Positions 15,559-24,824 are shown, counted from the first letter of the stretch. The stretch is DNA of 29,163 nucleotides from Deltaproteobacteria bacterium (GCA_003646995.1 QMLZ01000012.1:1-29163); one strand, 5' to 3'. The notes: generated by a model not told the origin, from the sequence alone. Made by a program: numbers and translations.

Positions 15559-17322
15559 CTAACCGCCTTGGTACACCAAGTTGATACTGTCGATGTATCG
15601 TTTTATTCCATTGGCAATGCCTTCGGCAAGATGAGCTTCATACGTGGGATTTAGAAGTCTCTTTCTCTCAGTAGGATTGGTCAAGAAACCCGTCTCTATG
15701 AGAACGGAAGGCATTTGTGCACCTATCAATACGTAAAAAGGTGCCTGTTTAACTCCAAGGCTCCTGATCCTTGAATATCTCTTGGAAAGCTCGGAGGTTA
15801 TTCCTTTCTGGATGTCGTAGGCTAACCGACTTGACTCGTGTATCTTTGTATTCAGCAAGAGATCATTGAGTATTGCCTGCAAATCGCTTATATTTTTCTG
15901 GCTGGTGGCGTTTTCTCTGGCCGCAACCAGCACCGCTCTCTCGTCCGTAGCCATATTGAGGTAATAGGTCTCAATGCCGTGTACCCATCGCTTTCGATGT
16001 GCGTTCACATGTAAAGAAATAAACAAGTCCGCCTTCTTCATATTGGCGATAGCAGTTCTTCGCTCCAAAGGCAAGAATACGTCCCTGGTTCGAGTTAAAT
16101 AAACCTCGCAACCGAGCTTCTTTTTCAGTTTCTTAGCTAGAATCTTGGCAATTCTAAGAACTATGTCCTTTTCCTTTATTCCCTTTCCAATGTAACAGCC
16201 GGGATCTTTGCCCCCATGTCCTGGATCAATAACGATACGGTTTACGTTGAGACCAAGTTGCCTGGCTAGGGTTACAGCATTATCAGGTTTGTCCTTCCGC
16301 CTAATGCCGTGCCTAACCCTTCTTTTGGAGGGCAACGTAACCTTTTGTTGCTTCTTGATCTCCTGGCATGAAGACCTCTTTACATCTACCACGATTCTAA
16401 ATGGATCGTACAGATGGAAAACCTTGTAGGCACCTATGCTGGCAAGGTCCAAGACTACCCGTACGGTTGAATTCTTATATTGGCCAGCCCTTGCCCTGTG
16501 AAGCAGGCCGTCCTTTATTGGAATCTGGGTATCAATGTCGGAACTGACACGTGCCCCTTCCAGGTCTATATATATCCTCCTAGGCTTTCCACAGGCCACA
16601 TCCTCTGCCAGAAGGTGATGCCTGTATTTCACAGGCCTATCCAAATCTACGACCACCCTGGTATAATTGGGGGTAGACCAATGCCGAATATCCTTTACCT
16701 TCGCCAAACCTTTTTTGCCCTGCCTCTTGACCTGCTCTGCTTCCTTAATCAGATCTTTTTTTCGAAGCTGAAGGGCTAGCTTGTCCAGCATCTTTTCGGC
16801 TTTAGGCGTGTAATCGCCAGAGGGAAATTTGATATTAACTTTTAGGAATTCCACATAGGCCTTTGATGGATTCTTCTTGTATTTATAGTAAATTTCACCG
16901 ATCCTGTATTGGGCATCATCTGCTATGCGATGGGATGAATATTGTTCGACTATCCTGCGATAGATACTAAGCGCCCGTTCCAGATCTTTGGCGGAACCGG
17001 AATAAACGTGAAGCAGGGTGTAAAGGCGCGCTTCCCTATAAAGTGCAAGCGGCGCTTCCTCGGATTTCGGATAGGTCTTGGCAATATAATCGTAGCGGTC
17101 GATGCACCTGCTCCAGTAATGCCGATACTTTTTCTTTTTCTTTGACGCCAACAGGGATGCCCTGCATTTATCCGCCTTCTTAAGAAGGTAGGCTGCGCGT
17201 GACGTGCCCTTGGTAGCCCCAACACACTCATCTACGCCGCTGAGGGGGCAAGCAAGTACAGCGGCAACAATGACTAATAAAAGTATTCGATGTACCGCAA
17301 TGGTATCTTTTCTTAAATGCAT
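15559..17322 (-). CDS. Secreted N-acetylmuramoyl-L-alanine amidase with TPR and AMIN domains
   Basis: A 587-residue exported cell-wall amidase. A signal peptide is visible at residues 1-36 (HRILLLVIVAAVLACPLSG hydrophobic core). TPR-like helices follow at about 40-195 (YDYIAKTYPKSEEAPLALY, RIADDAQYRIGEIYYKY). An AMIN domain at about 210-315 targets the enzyme to the septum or envelope. The C-terminal Amidase_3 zinc domain has His369 in DPGHGGKDPG, His438 in LHVNAH and Glu543 in VLIETGFLTNP. The enzyme cuts the bond between MurNAc and L-Ala of peptidoglycan during daughter-cell separation. I chose ATG 17322, which comes one base after the mutS stop. A start at 17358 would add 12 residues overlapping mutS. 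Confidence 0.93.
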   Translation of the reverse strand: MHLRKDTIAVHRILLLVIVAAVLACPLSGVDECVGATKGTSRAAYLLKKADKCRASLLASKKKKKYRHYWSRCIDRYDYIAKTYPKSEEAPLALYREARLYTLLHVYSGSAKDLERALSIYRRIVEQYSSHRIADDAQYRIGEIYYKYKKNPSKAYVEFLKVNIKFPSGDYTPKAEKMLDKLALQLRKKDLIKEAEQVKRQGKKGLAKVKDIRHWSTPNYTRVVVDLDRPVKYRHHLLAEDVACGKPRRIYIDLEGARVSSDIDTQIPIKDGLLHRARAGQYKNSTVRVVLDLASIGAYKVFHLYDPFRIVVDVKRSSCQEIKKQQKVTLPSKRRVRHGIRRKDKPDNAVTLARQLGLNVNRIVIDPGHGGKDPGCYIGKGIKEKDIVLRIAKILAKKLKKKLGCEVYLTRTRDVFLPLERRTAIANMKKADLFISLHVNAHRKRWVHGIETYYLNMATDERAVLVAARENATSQKNISDLQAILNDLLLNTKIHESSRLAYDIQKGITSELSKRYSRIRSLGVKQAPFYVLIGAQMPSVLIETGFLTNPTERKRLLNPTYEAHLAEGIANGIKRYIDSINLVYQGG

Positions 17323-17323
17323 A

Positions 17324-19948
17324 TTACTTCTCAGCCAATTGCCTGCCCTCTTTTTCAACGTACCTTTTCATCTTGTCAAGCTCAACTAGAGCCTCTAATG
17401 GGGTCATCCTTGAGATATCCAAACCTCTTAGCCACCTTACCAGGTGCTCATCTTGCATACCAAAAAGGTTAAGCTGAATAATTTCGCCGACCTTATCCCG
17501 GGAACTGCGGGCGAGTCTGGGCCTTCCTGCTTCATCAATTTCTTCACCCTCCAGGTTTTCGAGTATCTCTTTGGCTCTCTGGATCACCGGCTCAGGCAAA
17601 CCCGCAAGCCTTGCCACATCTATGCCATAGCTGTGGCTGCTCCCTCCTGGGACTAGCTTTCTCAGGAATACTATCTTGTCTCTCCATTTCTTTACAGCTA
17701 CGTTAAAATTTTTCACCCTCTCCTTGGTCGTCACCAGCTCTGTCAATTCGTGATAGTGGGTGGCAAAGAGGGTCCGAACACCCTTTCCTTCGAGATCATG
17801 CAGGGCCTCGGCAACTGCCCAGGCAATGCTCAGCCCGTCGTAGGTGCTGGTACCCCGACCGATCTCATCGAGAATAACCAGGCCTCTGGGCGTGACGTTT
17901 CTCAAAATAGATGCTGTTTCGTTCATTTCCACCATAAAGGTGCTCCTTCCCCTCGTAATATCATCTGAAGCACCAACGCGACTGAATATTCTATCGACTA
18001 GGCCTACACGCGCCTTGGCGGCAGGAACGAAACTGCCCATCTGGGCCATGAGGACAATAAGCGCTGTTTGCCGCAAAATGGTGGATTTTCCTGCCATGTT
18101 GGGTCCTGTTATGATCATAATTTGCTGCTCTTGGTCATCCAACACCACGTCATTAGGAATGAATTGCTCATTTCTCATCACCCTTTCGATTACCGGATGT
18201 CTTCCCTCAACGATCTCTAAGTTCCTCGAATCGTCGATTTTTGGGCGAATATATCCATACTGATCGGCTGCTTCTGCCAGCGCGGCCAAAACATCCAATT
18301 GGGCTATGAGCTGCGCACTATGTTTTATTCTTCTATTATGAGAGGACACCTGTCGCAAGATTTCTTCGAACAATTCCAGTTCAAGGGAGACCCTCCTCTC
18401 CTCAGCCTGTAAAATCTCATCTTCCATCTCCTTTAGTTCCTGGGTAACATACCGCTCGGCTCCAACCAAGGTCTGCTTTCTGACGTAGTGGGACGGTACC
18501 AGCTTAAGGTTAGCTTTGGAAACCTCGATGTAGTAACCAAACACCTTGTTGTATCCCACTTTGAGGTTGGGAATCCCGCTTCTCTCTTGCTCCCTCTTGG
18601 CAAAGTTCGCGATCCATTCCTTCCCTCCTCGGGACAGCTTGAGCAACCCGTCCAGTTCTTCACTGTAGCCTTCCTTTATGATCCCTCCGTCTTTCGTAAC
18701 AGCCGGAGCATCATCGCGAATCGAACTGTCCAGCAAGCGGTGTATATCCTCTAAGGTGTCAATGCTCTCACCAATGGTACTCAGGAGCACACTTGCTCGA
18801 CCTGCAAGTTTCCTCTTAATCTGGGGAAGGCGGGCAACCGATTGTCTGAGTGCAATAAGATCTTTAGGTGTCGCCCTTCGTAGCACGACTCTTCCATTCA
18901 ACCTTTCCAGGTCGTATATCTGGCCTAACTCTTTGCGGAGGTCTTCACGGAGAAAAGGATCCTCTTTCAACTCGGCTACGGCAGACTGCCTTTCCTTTAT
19001 GGCGTCAAGATTCACCAGAGGATAGGCTATCCACTTTTTCAAAAGCCTGGCTCCCATAGGAGTTATGGTTTTATCCAGCACATGGAGCAGCGTTCCTTTG
19101 TTCGATTGCCTTCTTATGGTTTTGAACAGCTCCAGGTTGACGGTGGTAGCATGGTCCAGAAACATAAAATCCCCTGGCCTATAGGGCGTAATGCTTTTGA
19201 TATGGCCAAGACCACTCTTCTGGGTTTCCCTCAAATACCTGATCACAGCTCCGGCAGCTATGACAGCTGCGCCCATCTCCTCAAGACCATAAGAAGCGAG
19301 TGAGGTTGTGCCCAACTGCTCTTCAAGTACCCTCGTGCCATCAGACGGATCGTAAAAATCACTATCCAGCTCTTCGATCACGTATTCATTTAAGTCCTTG
19401 CTGTTAAGCAGCTTGTCTCTTTCAAGAACCAAGAGTTCCGCAGGATTTATTCTGGCCAGTTCGTCTATGATTTCCTCCCAATCTGAAGTTTCAGTGGTTT
19501 GAAATTCTCCTGTGGATAAATCCACGTGAGAAAGTCCATAACTCCCGGGGCATTTGACAAGTGCAGCTATATAGAGGCTGTCCTTTTCACCCAGCTCCCG
19601 CTCGTCCAATACGGACCCAGGTGTTACTATTCGCACCACATCCCTCTTTACGATCCCTTTGCTGCTGGCAGGGTCTTCCACCTGTTCACAGATGGCTACC
19701 TTCTTCCCCGCTGCCACAAGCCTCGCAATATAAGACCTGGAAGCGTGATGAGGTACACCGCACATGGGAACCTTTTCGCCATTAAGTGTCCCTCTTGCCG
19801 TCAGCGCGATCCCTAGTATCTTTGAGGCCACTTCGGCGTCTTCAAAAAACATTTCGTAAAAATCGCCCATACGAAAAAACAGTATGGCATCAGGATGTTG
19901 ATCCTTGATCCCTAAATACTGTTTAAGCATTGGGGTAATTTGGTTCAT
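17324..19948 (-). CDS. mutS: DNA mismatch repair protein MutS
   Basis: An 874-residue MutS of full length. The mismatch-reading motif FFRMGDFYEMF is near residue 25-34, the connector and lever domains are in the middle, and the ATPase carries Walker A GPNMAGKST at 615-623 and Walker B LVILDEIGRGTSTYDG. MutS dimers detect mispairs and recruit MutL. Its neighbours are lapB upstream and an amidase downstream, so it probably shares a transcript with envelope genes although it works on DNA. Only a weak AGAG precedes the ATG, 50 nt after the lapB stop. Confidence 0.98.
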   Translation of the reverse strand: MNQITPMLKQYLGIKDQHPDAILFFRMGDFYEMFFEDAEVASKILGIALTARGTLNGEKVPMCGVPHHASRSYIARLVAAGKKVAICEQVEDPASSKGIVKRDVVRIVTPGSVLDERELGEKDSLYIAALVKCPGSYGLSHVDLSTGEFQTTETSDWEEIIDELARINPAELLVLERDKLLNSKDLNEYVIEELDSDFYDPSDGTRVLEEQLGTTSLASYGLEEMGAAVIAAGAVIRYLRETQKSGLGHIKSITPYRPGDFMFLDHATTVNLELFKTIRRQSNKGTLLHVLDKTITPMGARLLKKWIAYPLVNLDAIKERQSAVAELKEDPFLREDLRKELGQIYDLERLNGRVVLRRATPKDLIALRQSVARLPQIKRKLAGRASVLLSTIGESIDTLEDIHRLLDSSIRDDAPAVTKDGGIIKEGYSEELDGLLKLSRGGKEWIANFAKREQERSGIPNLKVGYNKVFGYYIEVSKANLKLVPSHYVRKQTLVGAERYVTQELKEMEDEILQAEERRVSLELELFEEILRQVSSHNRRIKHSAQLIAQLDVLAALAEAADQYGYIRPKIDDSRNLEIVEGRHPVIERVMRNEQFIPNDVVLDDQEQQIMIITGPNMAGKSTILRQTALIVLMAQMGSFVPAAKARVGLVDRIFSRVGASDDITRGRSTFMVEMNETASILRNVTPRGLVILDEIGRGTSTYDGLSIAWAVAEALHDLEGKGVRTLFATHYHELTELVTTKERVKNFNVAVKKWRDKIVFLRKLVPGGSSHSYGIDVARLAGLPEPVIQRAKEILENLEGEEIDEAGRPRLARSSRDKVGEIIQLNLFGMQDEHLVRWLRGLDISRMTPLEALVELDKMKRYVEKEGRQLAEK

Positions 19949-19998
19949 CTCTATGTATCTCTTTGACCCTAGACGTTATGCGGTGACTTCTGTTTACC

Positions 19999-21189
19999 TT
20001 ATAGCGGCGCCATGGTGTCCCAAGCCCTGCACTTTGGACATTGCCAGTACAGCTCCACCCCTTCTAGTCCACAATTGGAACATTGGAATTTTATTGACGG
20101 CAGATCTAGGTAGGAAATCAGTTCTCTGAATGCTGCAAGTGCCTCTGACTCTCTGCCGCTTTCAATCAAGATCTCTCCTTGGAACCTTCTTGCTTCCCAA
20201 AAACCAGGTTCGAGTTCGAGAGCCTTTCTGACCTCTTTCAGCGCCCCTTCCACGTTACCTTCAGCAAATAAGAACCTGGAAAGGGCAAGATAGGTAAAGG
20301 GGTCACCATTTTCCTCGGCCAGTTCTTTTAGGAATTCCTCAATTGGCTTTATATTTCTTAATTTCGAATAAACACCTTCCAATCGTCCATAAGCTAGAAA
20401 CGTAAAACGATTGTCTACACTTGCTATGTTTTTCCACATGGAGATTGCCTTCTTGTACTCTCCTCTTTCAGCATGAAGATCTCCCAAATGTAGGTATGCG
20501 TCTACGCATTGCTTGTTGGTGGAAATGGCCTTTTTGTACAGGGACTTGGCCTTTGAATGATCTCCGCGCGCCTGGGCCGCCTTACCCGATTCCACTAAAT
20601 GGTGAGCAAGGATATTGGAGTGATCACCTTTGTCCAGCTTTGCTATTCGCTTTCGTACATCATATGCGTTTTCCCATTCCTTTAGCTCTTCGTAGATCTT
20701 CTCGATCTCCATGAGGGTTCGTACGTCGGAAGGGCTTTTTTTTAGGACTTCTAGAAAGGTGTCCAGTGCCCTGTTTATCAGGCCTGCCTTCTTGTAGTCG
20801 AGGCCCAGGTCGAACAATGCCCTAAGCCTGAGCTCTTCATCTATATTGGGCCGAAGGATAATACTTTGTCTAATTCTAATGGCCCTTTCAATGTCTCCCT
20901 TTGACCTGTACAGATTTCCTAGAGCAACGTAGGTTTCCACAGTGTCAGAATCGGACTGCACTGATTTAGTGAGGGCCTCTATAGCCTGATCTCTATCATC
21001 GGAGAGTATATATTGGATTCCTTTGAAGAATGCCTCGTCCCCCTTTTTACCATTTCCCTTGGAACCCTTACCCCACTTACCCCTCCATATTCTTCCCACG
21101 AGGAGACCAACTATCCCTGCACCTAATGAAAAGGAAACCAGGAGCAAGTAATTGGTAGTCATGAGCAAGTGAATGAAGGACTGCCACAT
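19999..21189 (-). CDS. lapB: LPS assembly protein LapB (TPR, rubredoxin-type metal site)
   Basis: A 396-residue protein with an N-terminal membrane anchor (about residues 9-33), a long run of TPR repeats, and a C-terminal rubredoxin-like metal knuckle with Cys370, Cys373, Cys384 and Cys387 (CSNC and CPKC). This is the LapB/YciM architecture. In E. coli it promotes FtsH-dependent degradation of LpxC and so limits LPS synthesis. The partner gene lapA is directly upstream, which supports the call. The start at 21189 is set by a GGAGGAGG sequence seven bases upstream. The unusually basic, Gly/Lys-rich segment after the anchor (RIWRGKWGKGSKGNGKKG) faces the cytoplasm. Confidence 0.93.
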   Translation of the reverse strand: MWQSFIHLLMTTNYLLLVSFSLGAGIVGLLVGRIWRGKWGKGSKGNGKKGDEAFFKGIQYILSDDRDQAIEALTKSVQSDSDTVETYVALGNLYRSKGDIERAIRIRQSIILRPNIDEELRLRALFDLGLDYKKAGLINRALDTFLEVLKKSPSDVRTLMEIEKIYEELKEWENAYDVRKRIAKLDKGDHSNILAHHLVESGKAAQARGDHSKAKSLYKKAISTNKQCVDAYLHLGDLHAERGEYKKAISMWKNIASVDNRFTFLAYGRLEGVYSKLRNIKPIEEFLKELAEENGDPFTYLALSRFLFAEGNVEGALKEVRKALELEPGFWEARRFQGEILIESGRESEALAAFRELISYLDLPSIKFQCSNCGLEGVELYWQCPKCRAWDTMAPL

Positions 21190-21315
21190 AGGCCGCCTCC
21201 TCCCGGATGGCGCAAAGGTAGGGGGGCTTGAAAAGATACAAAGCTAGTTGAAATTGAGCGACTGTTAGAAATATGAGGTTCGTTCATCTCAATCCCCGCT
21301 GAAGCAGAGAAGCAA

Positions 21316-21663
21316 CTATTGGCCTTCCACCGCTTCCAAGCTCTTAACATCCTCCGATGTCACGGGAAGATTGCGAAGGGAGTTCAATTCTTTTTCCTTT
21401 TCCCGTAGTTCGCGTGTCAAGTTTTTAATCTCGCGTTTGAGCCGGAATCTTTCCCCAATGCCATAAACACCAGTAAAAAAGACACCGAGCAAGAACGCTA
21501 TAATGGTTACAAGGTAAAGGTTCATATCCGGCGTTTCATGGCTCCAGAAAAGTAGGTTTAAGCGGAATCGTACTGTAGTAGACATGGGGGCGTAGTTCTG
21601 AACCGCAACAATTACAATGAACAACAAAAACAGAATTACTCCTATCCCCTTGATGTATCTCAT
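21316..21663 (-). CDS. lapA: LapA family (DUF1049) inner-membrane protein
   Basis: A 115-residue protein with two transmembrane segments (about 5-23 and 46-67) and a C-terminal coiled coil rich in Lys/Glu (ERFRLKREIKNLTRELREKEKELNSL). This matches the LapA/YciS family, whose gene usually accompanies lapB and helps in LPS assembly. A GAGGAGGAG ribosome-binding site lies just before the ATG. A gap of 126 nt separates it from lapB; I see no terminator or gene in that gap. Confidence 0.88.
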   Translation of the reverse strand: MRYIKGIGVILFLLFIVIVAVQNYAPMSTTVRFRLNLLFWSHETPDMNLYLVTIIAFLLGVFFTGVYGIGERFRLKREIKNLTRELREKEKELNSLRNLPVTSEDVKSLEAVEGQ

Positions 21664-21675
21664 TGTTCTCCTCCT

Positions 21676-22167
21676 CTAGCTCTGCAGGCTGTTGAACCTC
21701 TTTATCAGCTTTTTGTAAGTCTGCTGGAGGTGTTCAGGTATCACCCTAACCTCTCCAAGCACCGTCATGTAGTTTGTATCTCCATTCCACCTCGGAACAA
21801 TGTGGAAATGCATATGCTCTTCCACACCAGCTCCTGCAACTCTGCCAATGTTGAGTCCAACGTTAAAACCTTCTGGATTCATTTCCTTTTTGAGTACATC
21901 TATCCAGCGCCGAACAGTCAGCATCAGATCCAGGATCTCCTCGGGGTGCAGGGCATCCAATGACGGGACGTGTCTGACGGGGGCCACTAACAAGTGTCCG
22001 TTATTGTATGGGTATCTATTCATCATCACCATGCTTTTTTGCCCAACATGGAGAATTAGGCGTTCTTCATCTCTCCCCCTGTCCTCTCCGGGACAAAAGA
22101 TACATTCTTGTTTTTTCTTGCTGGACAATATGTATTCCATTCTCCAAGGAGCCCAGAGCACATCCAT
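21676..22167 (-). CDS. HIT-family nucleotide hydrolase/phosphorylase
   Basis: A 163-residue HIT protein. The catalytic triad HMHFH lies at His118, His120 and His122, followed by IVPRWNGDTNYM. The N-terminus has WAPWRMEYI and a Cys pair (CIFC, 22-25), features of the branch that includes the Rv2613c-type Ap4A phosphorylases. Such enzymes act on dinucleoside polyphosphates or AMP conjugates, and the exact substrate cannot be told from sequence. It sits 11 nt after the phosphodiesterase gene and 12 nt before lapA, in a tight operon. Confidence 0.93.
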   Translation of the reverse strand: MDVLWAPWRMEYILSSKKKQECIFCPGEDRGRDEERLILHVGQKSMVMMNRYPYNNGHLLVAPVRHVPSLDALHPEEILDLMLTVRRWIDVLKKEMNPEGFNVGLNIGRVAGAGVEEHMHFHIVPRWNGDTNYMTVLGEVRVIPEHLQQTYKKLIKRFNSLQS

Positions 22168-22178
22168 GTTTTAACCTC

Positions 22179-22661
22179 TTAAAGCTTTATAATTTCTCCG
22201 TGCACAGTTTCAGAAATCTCCAAAATTCCAATCGAATTAAAACCTGCTGAGGGATATCCCGTTGCAGTACCCGGATTAAAGAGCAGAACACCCTGCTTTG
22301 TACTGTTTACGGGGTTATGGGAATGACCGTAAACTATTACATCTGCGTTAGGAATTTCATCCAATACCCTCTCTTCAAGACCTGCTGATGGTCCCCAACC
22401 ATGTATAATTCCAATGGTAATTCCCTCGATTTCCAATATTTCCTTTGAGGGCAGCCTCTTTCTGATTTCAAATGGATCCATATTTCCGCACACGGCTTTG
22501 AGGGGCTTTTGCGCCAAAAAGTCTATGACATCTTCACACACTATGTCTCCAGCATGAATAATAAGATCTTTATCTGCCAGATACTCTTTGTAAATCCGCT
22601 CAAATTTTTTGGTAACCTGCCGAAGATGAGTATCGGAAATAACACCTATTCGAAAGGCCAT
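22179..22661 (-). CDS. YfcE/MJ0936-type metallophosphoesterase
   Basis: A 160-residue calcineurin-like phosphoesterase of the small YfcE type. Metal-binding motifs appear in order: Asp10 and His12 in ISDTH, LIIHAGDIV, CGNMD, and the terminal YGHSH pair. Related enzymes hydrolyse phosphodiesters such as 2',3'-cyclic nucleotides or model substrates; the physiological substrate is unknown. I chose ATG 22661 since it begins right before the GVISDTH strand and has GGAG upstream. The longer frame from 22733 reads through the promoter. It is the first gene of the minus-strand group. Confidence 0.9.
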   Translation of the reverse strand: MAFRIGVISDTHLRQVTKKFERIYKEYLADKDLIIHAGDIVCEDVIDFLAQKPLKAVCGNMDPFEIRKRLPSKEILEIEGITIGIIHGWGPSAGLEERVLDEIPNADVIVYGHSHNPVNSTKQGVLLFNPGTATGYPSAGFNSIGILEISETVHGEIIKL

Positions 22662-22698
22662 CTCCAGTACCCCTTGTGTCCAAAAATATTGGGGTAGG

Positions 22699-22727
22699 AG
22701 TATAATCACGGTGTATAAAAAAGACAA
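22699..22727 (-). promoter_or_regulatory. Promoter for the phosphoesterase-HIT-lapAB-mutS-amidase genes
   Basis: On the minus strand TTGTCT (22722-22727), a 17-nt spacer and TATACT (22699-22704) lie about 38 bp before the start codon. An inverted repeat AAGGCC/GGCCTT (22726-22731 and 22743-22748) overlaps the -35 box and could be an operator. Confidence 0.65.
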
Positions 22728-22815
22728 GGCCAATTATGACCAGGCCTTAAGGGAAAACCATTGACAGGTCCTAAATATTTTTGTATTTCAATAACATAAC
22801 CCATGCTGAGCCAGG

Positions 22816-22845
22816 TCGAAAGCTCAATTAGTTAACGTCTATAAT
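22816..22845 (+). promoter_or_regulatory. Promoter for the FmdB-like gene
   Basis: A perfect TATAAT (22840-22845) has a moderate -35 TCGAAA 18 bases upstream. It would give a leader of about 20 nt ending in GGGAGG before the ATG at 22872. Another TTGACA lies further upstream, but without a good -10. Confidence 0.5.
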
Positions 22846-22871
22846 GGTCAACGCTTAAGGGAGGAAAAACG

Positions 22872-23369
22872 ATGCCTATCTATGAGTTCTACTGCTCTGA
22901 GTGCAATAGAATATTTAACTTCTATTCCAGGACCGTGAATACCAAAAAAAGACCCCTATGTCCCAAATGTGGGAAGGTGGAACTGGAAAGATGGATGTCG
23001 GTCTTCGCCACTGTCCGCAACAAAGGGGATTCAGAAGCAGATGAGGACATGCCCATCCCTGATATGGACGAAAGTAAGATGGAAAAGGCTATGGACCTCT
23101 TGGCCAAAGAGGCAGAACATATTGATGAGGAAAACCCCAGACAAGCAGCTAACCTCATGAGAAAACTCACGGATATGACGGGCCTGAAGCTTGGCCCTGG
23201 CATGGAAGAGGCCCTTAGGAGAATGGAGGCAGGTGAAGACCCTGAGCAAATAGAAGAAGAAATGGGAGATCTGCTGGAGGAAGAAGATCCCTTTCAATTC
23301 CAAGAGAAAAAGGGGCCCAAGTCCAAGCCTCGAGCCCCTGTAAAAGATGATAGGCTTTATGAGCTCTGA
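22872..23369 (+). CDS. FmdB-type zinc-ribbon protein with acidic C-terminal extension
   Basis: The N-terminal 40 residues form an FmdB/CxxC zinc ribbon: MPIYEFYCSEC and LCPKCG supply Cys8, Cys11, Cys30 and Cys33. The remaining 125 residues are mostly acidic and helical (EADEDMPIPDMDESKMEKAMDLL, EALRRMEAGEDPEQIEEEMGDLLEEED) and end in a short basic-then-acidic tail. The FmdB family was named from a putative regulator of formamidase genes, and its function is not firmly known. Long forms with this acidic tail are, to my knowledge, frequent in deltaproteobacteria. A GGGAGG ribosome-binding site is present. It stands alone, convergent with the dehydrogenase gene after 18 nt. Confidence 0.87.
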   Translation: MPIYEFYCSECNRIFNFYSRTVNTKKRPLCPKCGKVELERWMSVFATVRNKGDSEADEDMPIPDMDESKMEKAMDLLAKEAEHIDEENPRQAANLMRKLTDMTGLKLGPGMEEALRRMEAGEDPEQIEEEMGDLLEEEDPFQFQEKKGPKSKPRAPVKDDRLYEL

Positions 23370-23387
23370 AACGCACGAAATCGGAAA

Positions 23388-24332
23388 TTACAATTTTGAT
23401 TCCAAGGCCTTTACAAGCGCCCTCAGTGTCTTATTGTAAGGCGTGTCGATACCAGCGCGCAGACCATATTCCACAAACTTACCATTTATGAAGTCTATCT
23501 CGGTGGGTCTCTTCTTCTCAATATCCACGAGCATGGATGGCTTGTGATCGCCCGCGTTCTTCATATAGTCAATGCTGTAAGGGTAAAAATCCCATCCCAG
23601 CGATATCTCATTCGCTCTCGCTACCTTAACACATTCCTTTATCAATGAATCCACAAGTTGGAAGACAATTGGATCATTCATCGCCTGGGCCATTGTGTAT
23701 CCAGTTACAGCACATACAGGGTTCATACATGCGTTGAGGATAGCCTTTCTCCACACCATTGAAATAATTTGGTCAGTTCGTTGTGTGGGAAGTCCGCTAT
23801 TGGTCAAGCAGTTTGCTATAATTTCGGCCTCTGCCCGCGAGGCCTTATCCAGTTCTTGGATAAAATGGGGATGATGATGAAAACTCATATGTACATGCGC
23901 AGGGGCCCTCAGGTCACAGCCGTAATTTACCACAGCCCTCATTACCGCCCTTTTTCCCAAAGAATGGGCCAAAACGAGCTCAGTATCAATACCATTCTGC
24001 CAACTCACCACATACATTCCGGGCCGGTGAAATCCTTCAATGGCCGAGGCAATTAAAGGCAGGGCATTAGCCTTCACAGTAACAAATATGACATCAGGAG
24101 AATACCGGGAGAGATCATCCACACTCTGGCATATGGCTGAGACCTTGGCTACTATGTTCTCAGCCCCCTCAATGGTGATACCTGTCTCAAGGGCAGGTTC
24201 TATCAGCTCTGTCACCACGTCGCAAAGAATCACCCGATACCCGGCATTGGCAAGACAAGCGGCGACAATGCTACCCACAGGTCCCGCACCAATTATGGCA
24301 AAGGTCTTGGGATCAAATTTGTTCTCTTCCAT
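23388..24332 (-). CDS. Ketopantoate reductase-like (ApbA/PanE) dehydrogenase
   Basis: With ATG 24332 the protein has 314 residues. An N-terminal NAD(P) Rossmann motif GAGPVG lies at 15-20, and the family's active-site residues follow: Lys87 in VTVKANALP, Asn113 in WQNGI, Lys196 and Asn200/204 in WRKAILNACMNP. This fits the PanE/ApbA family, which reduces 2-ketopantoate to pantoate with NADPH. The sequence has its own features, such as a His-rich loop (HVHMSFHHHPH, 147-156) at the domain junction, so it may be a paralogue acting on another 2-keto acid. The start is uncertain: an ATG at 24353 is possible, but an AAAGGA stretch lies upstream of the chosen one. It follows the ACT protein gene closely. 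Confidence 0.85.
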   Translation of the reverse strand: MEENKFDPKTFAIIGAGPVGSIVAACLANAGYRVILCDVVTELIEPALETGITIEGAENIVAKVSAICQSVDDLSRYSPDVIFVTVKANALPLIASAIEGFHRPGMYVVSWQNGIDTELVLAHSLGKRAVMRAVVNYGCDLRAPAHVHMSFHHHPHFIQELDKASRAEAEIIANCLTNSGLPTQRTDQIISMVWRKAILNACMNPVCAVTGYTMAQAMNDPIVFQLVDSLIKECVKVARANEISLGWDFYPYSIDYMKNAGDHKPSMLVDIEKKRPTEIDFINGKFVEYGLRAGIDTPYNKTLRALVKALESKL

Positions 24333-24380
24333 GATGCGTCGCAATCCTTTCAATGAGCAATATTTTTTGAAAGCTTTAAG

Positions 24381-24824
24381 TTAAGTTGTTGAGTCAAGCA
24401 TACCAAAGGACTCGGCATCCAGCAATCTGACATTGATTTTACGTAAGGCCTCAATGGCCTGATCATTATCACTGAATCTAAAGATCATCACGGCCTTTCC
24501 CGGCGAAAATCCAAGAAACGCATACATGTATTCAACAACCACACCCCCATCGAGAAGTGGCTTGAGAAGTCTGGCCAACTCCCCAGGACGATCATCAATC
24601 TCTGCGGCTATTACTTCATCCACTCTGGCTGGGAGATGCATTTGCATTATTATCTGCCGAGCTTTGGTTATGTCGGAAACTAGCAAACGAAGCACTCCAA
24701 AATCACCTTTGTCTACGAGGTTCAATGCCCTGAGATTGATTCCAGCCTCCGCCAAAGCAGAGGCTACGTTATAAAGCCGAGCGGGCGAATTTTCTATAAA
24801 GACGGAAATTTGCTTTAGCTTCAT
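24381..24824 (-). CDS. Tandem ACT-domain protein
   Basis: A 147-residue protein made almost wholly of two ACT domains. The first starts with QISVFIENSPARLYNVASALAEAGINLRALNLVD and the second with EVIAAEIDDRPGELARLLKPLLDGGVVVEYMYAFL. ACT domains bind small ligands, usually amino acids. Stand-alone tandem-ACT proteins like this are often encoded beside phenylacetate-CoA ligase genes in anaerobic deltaproteobacteria, but no such ligase is in this window. The neighbouring dehydrogenase may be a partner. No catalytic domain is present, so a regulatory role is inferred. Confidence 0.9.
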   Translation of the reverse strand: MKLKQISVFIENSPARLYNVASALAEAGINLRALNLVDKGDFGVLRLLVSDITKARQIIMQMHLPARVDEVIAAEIDDRPGELARLLKPLLDGGVVVEYMYAFLGFSPGKAVMIFRFSDNDQAIEALRKINVRLLDAESFGMLDSTT

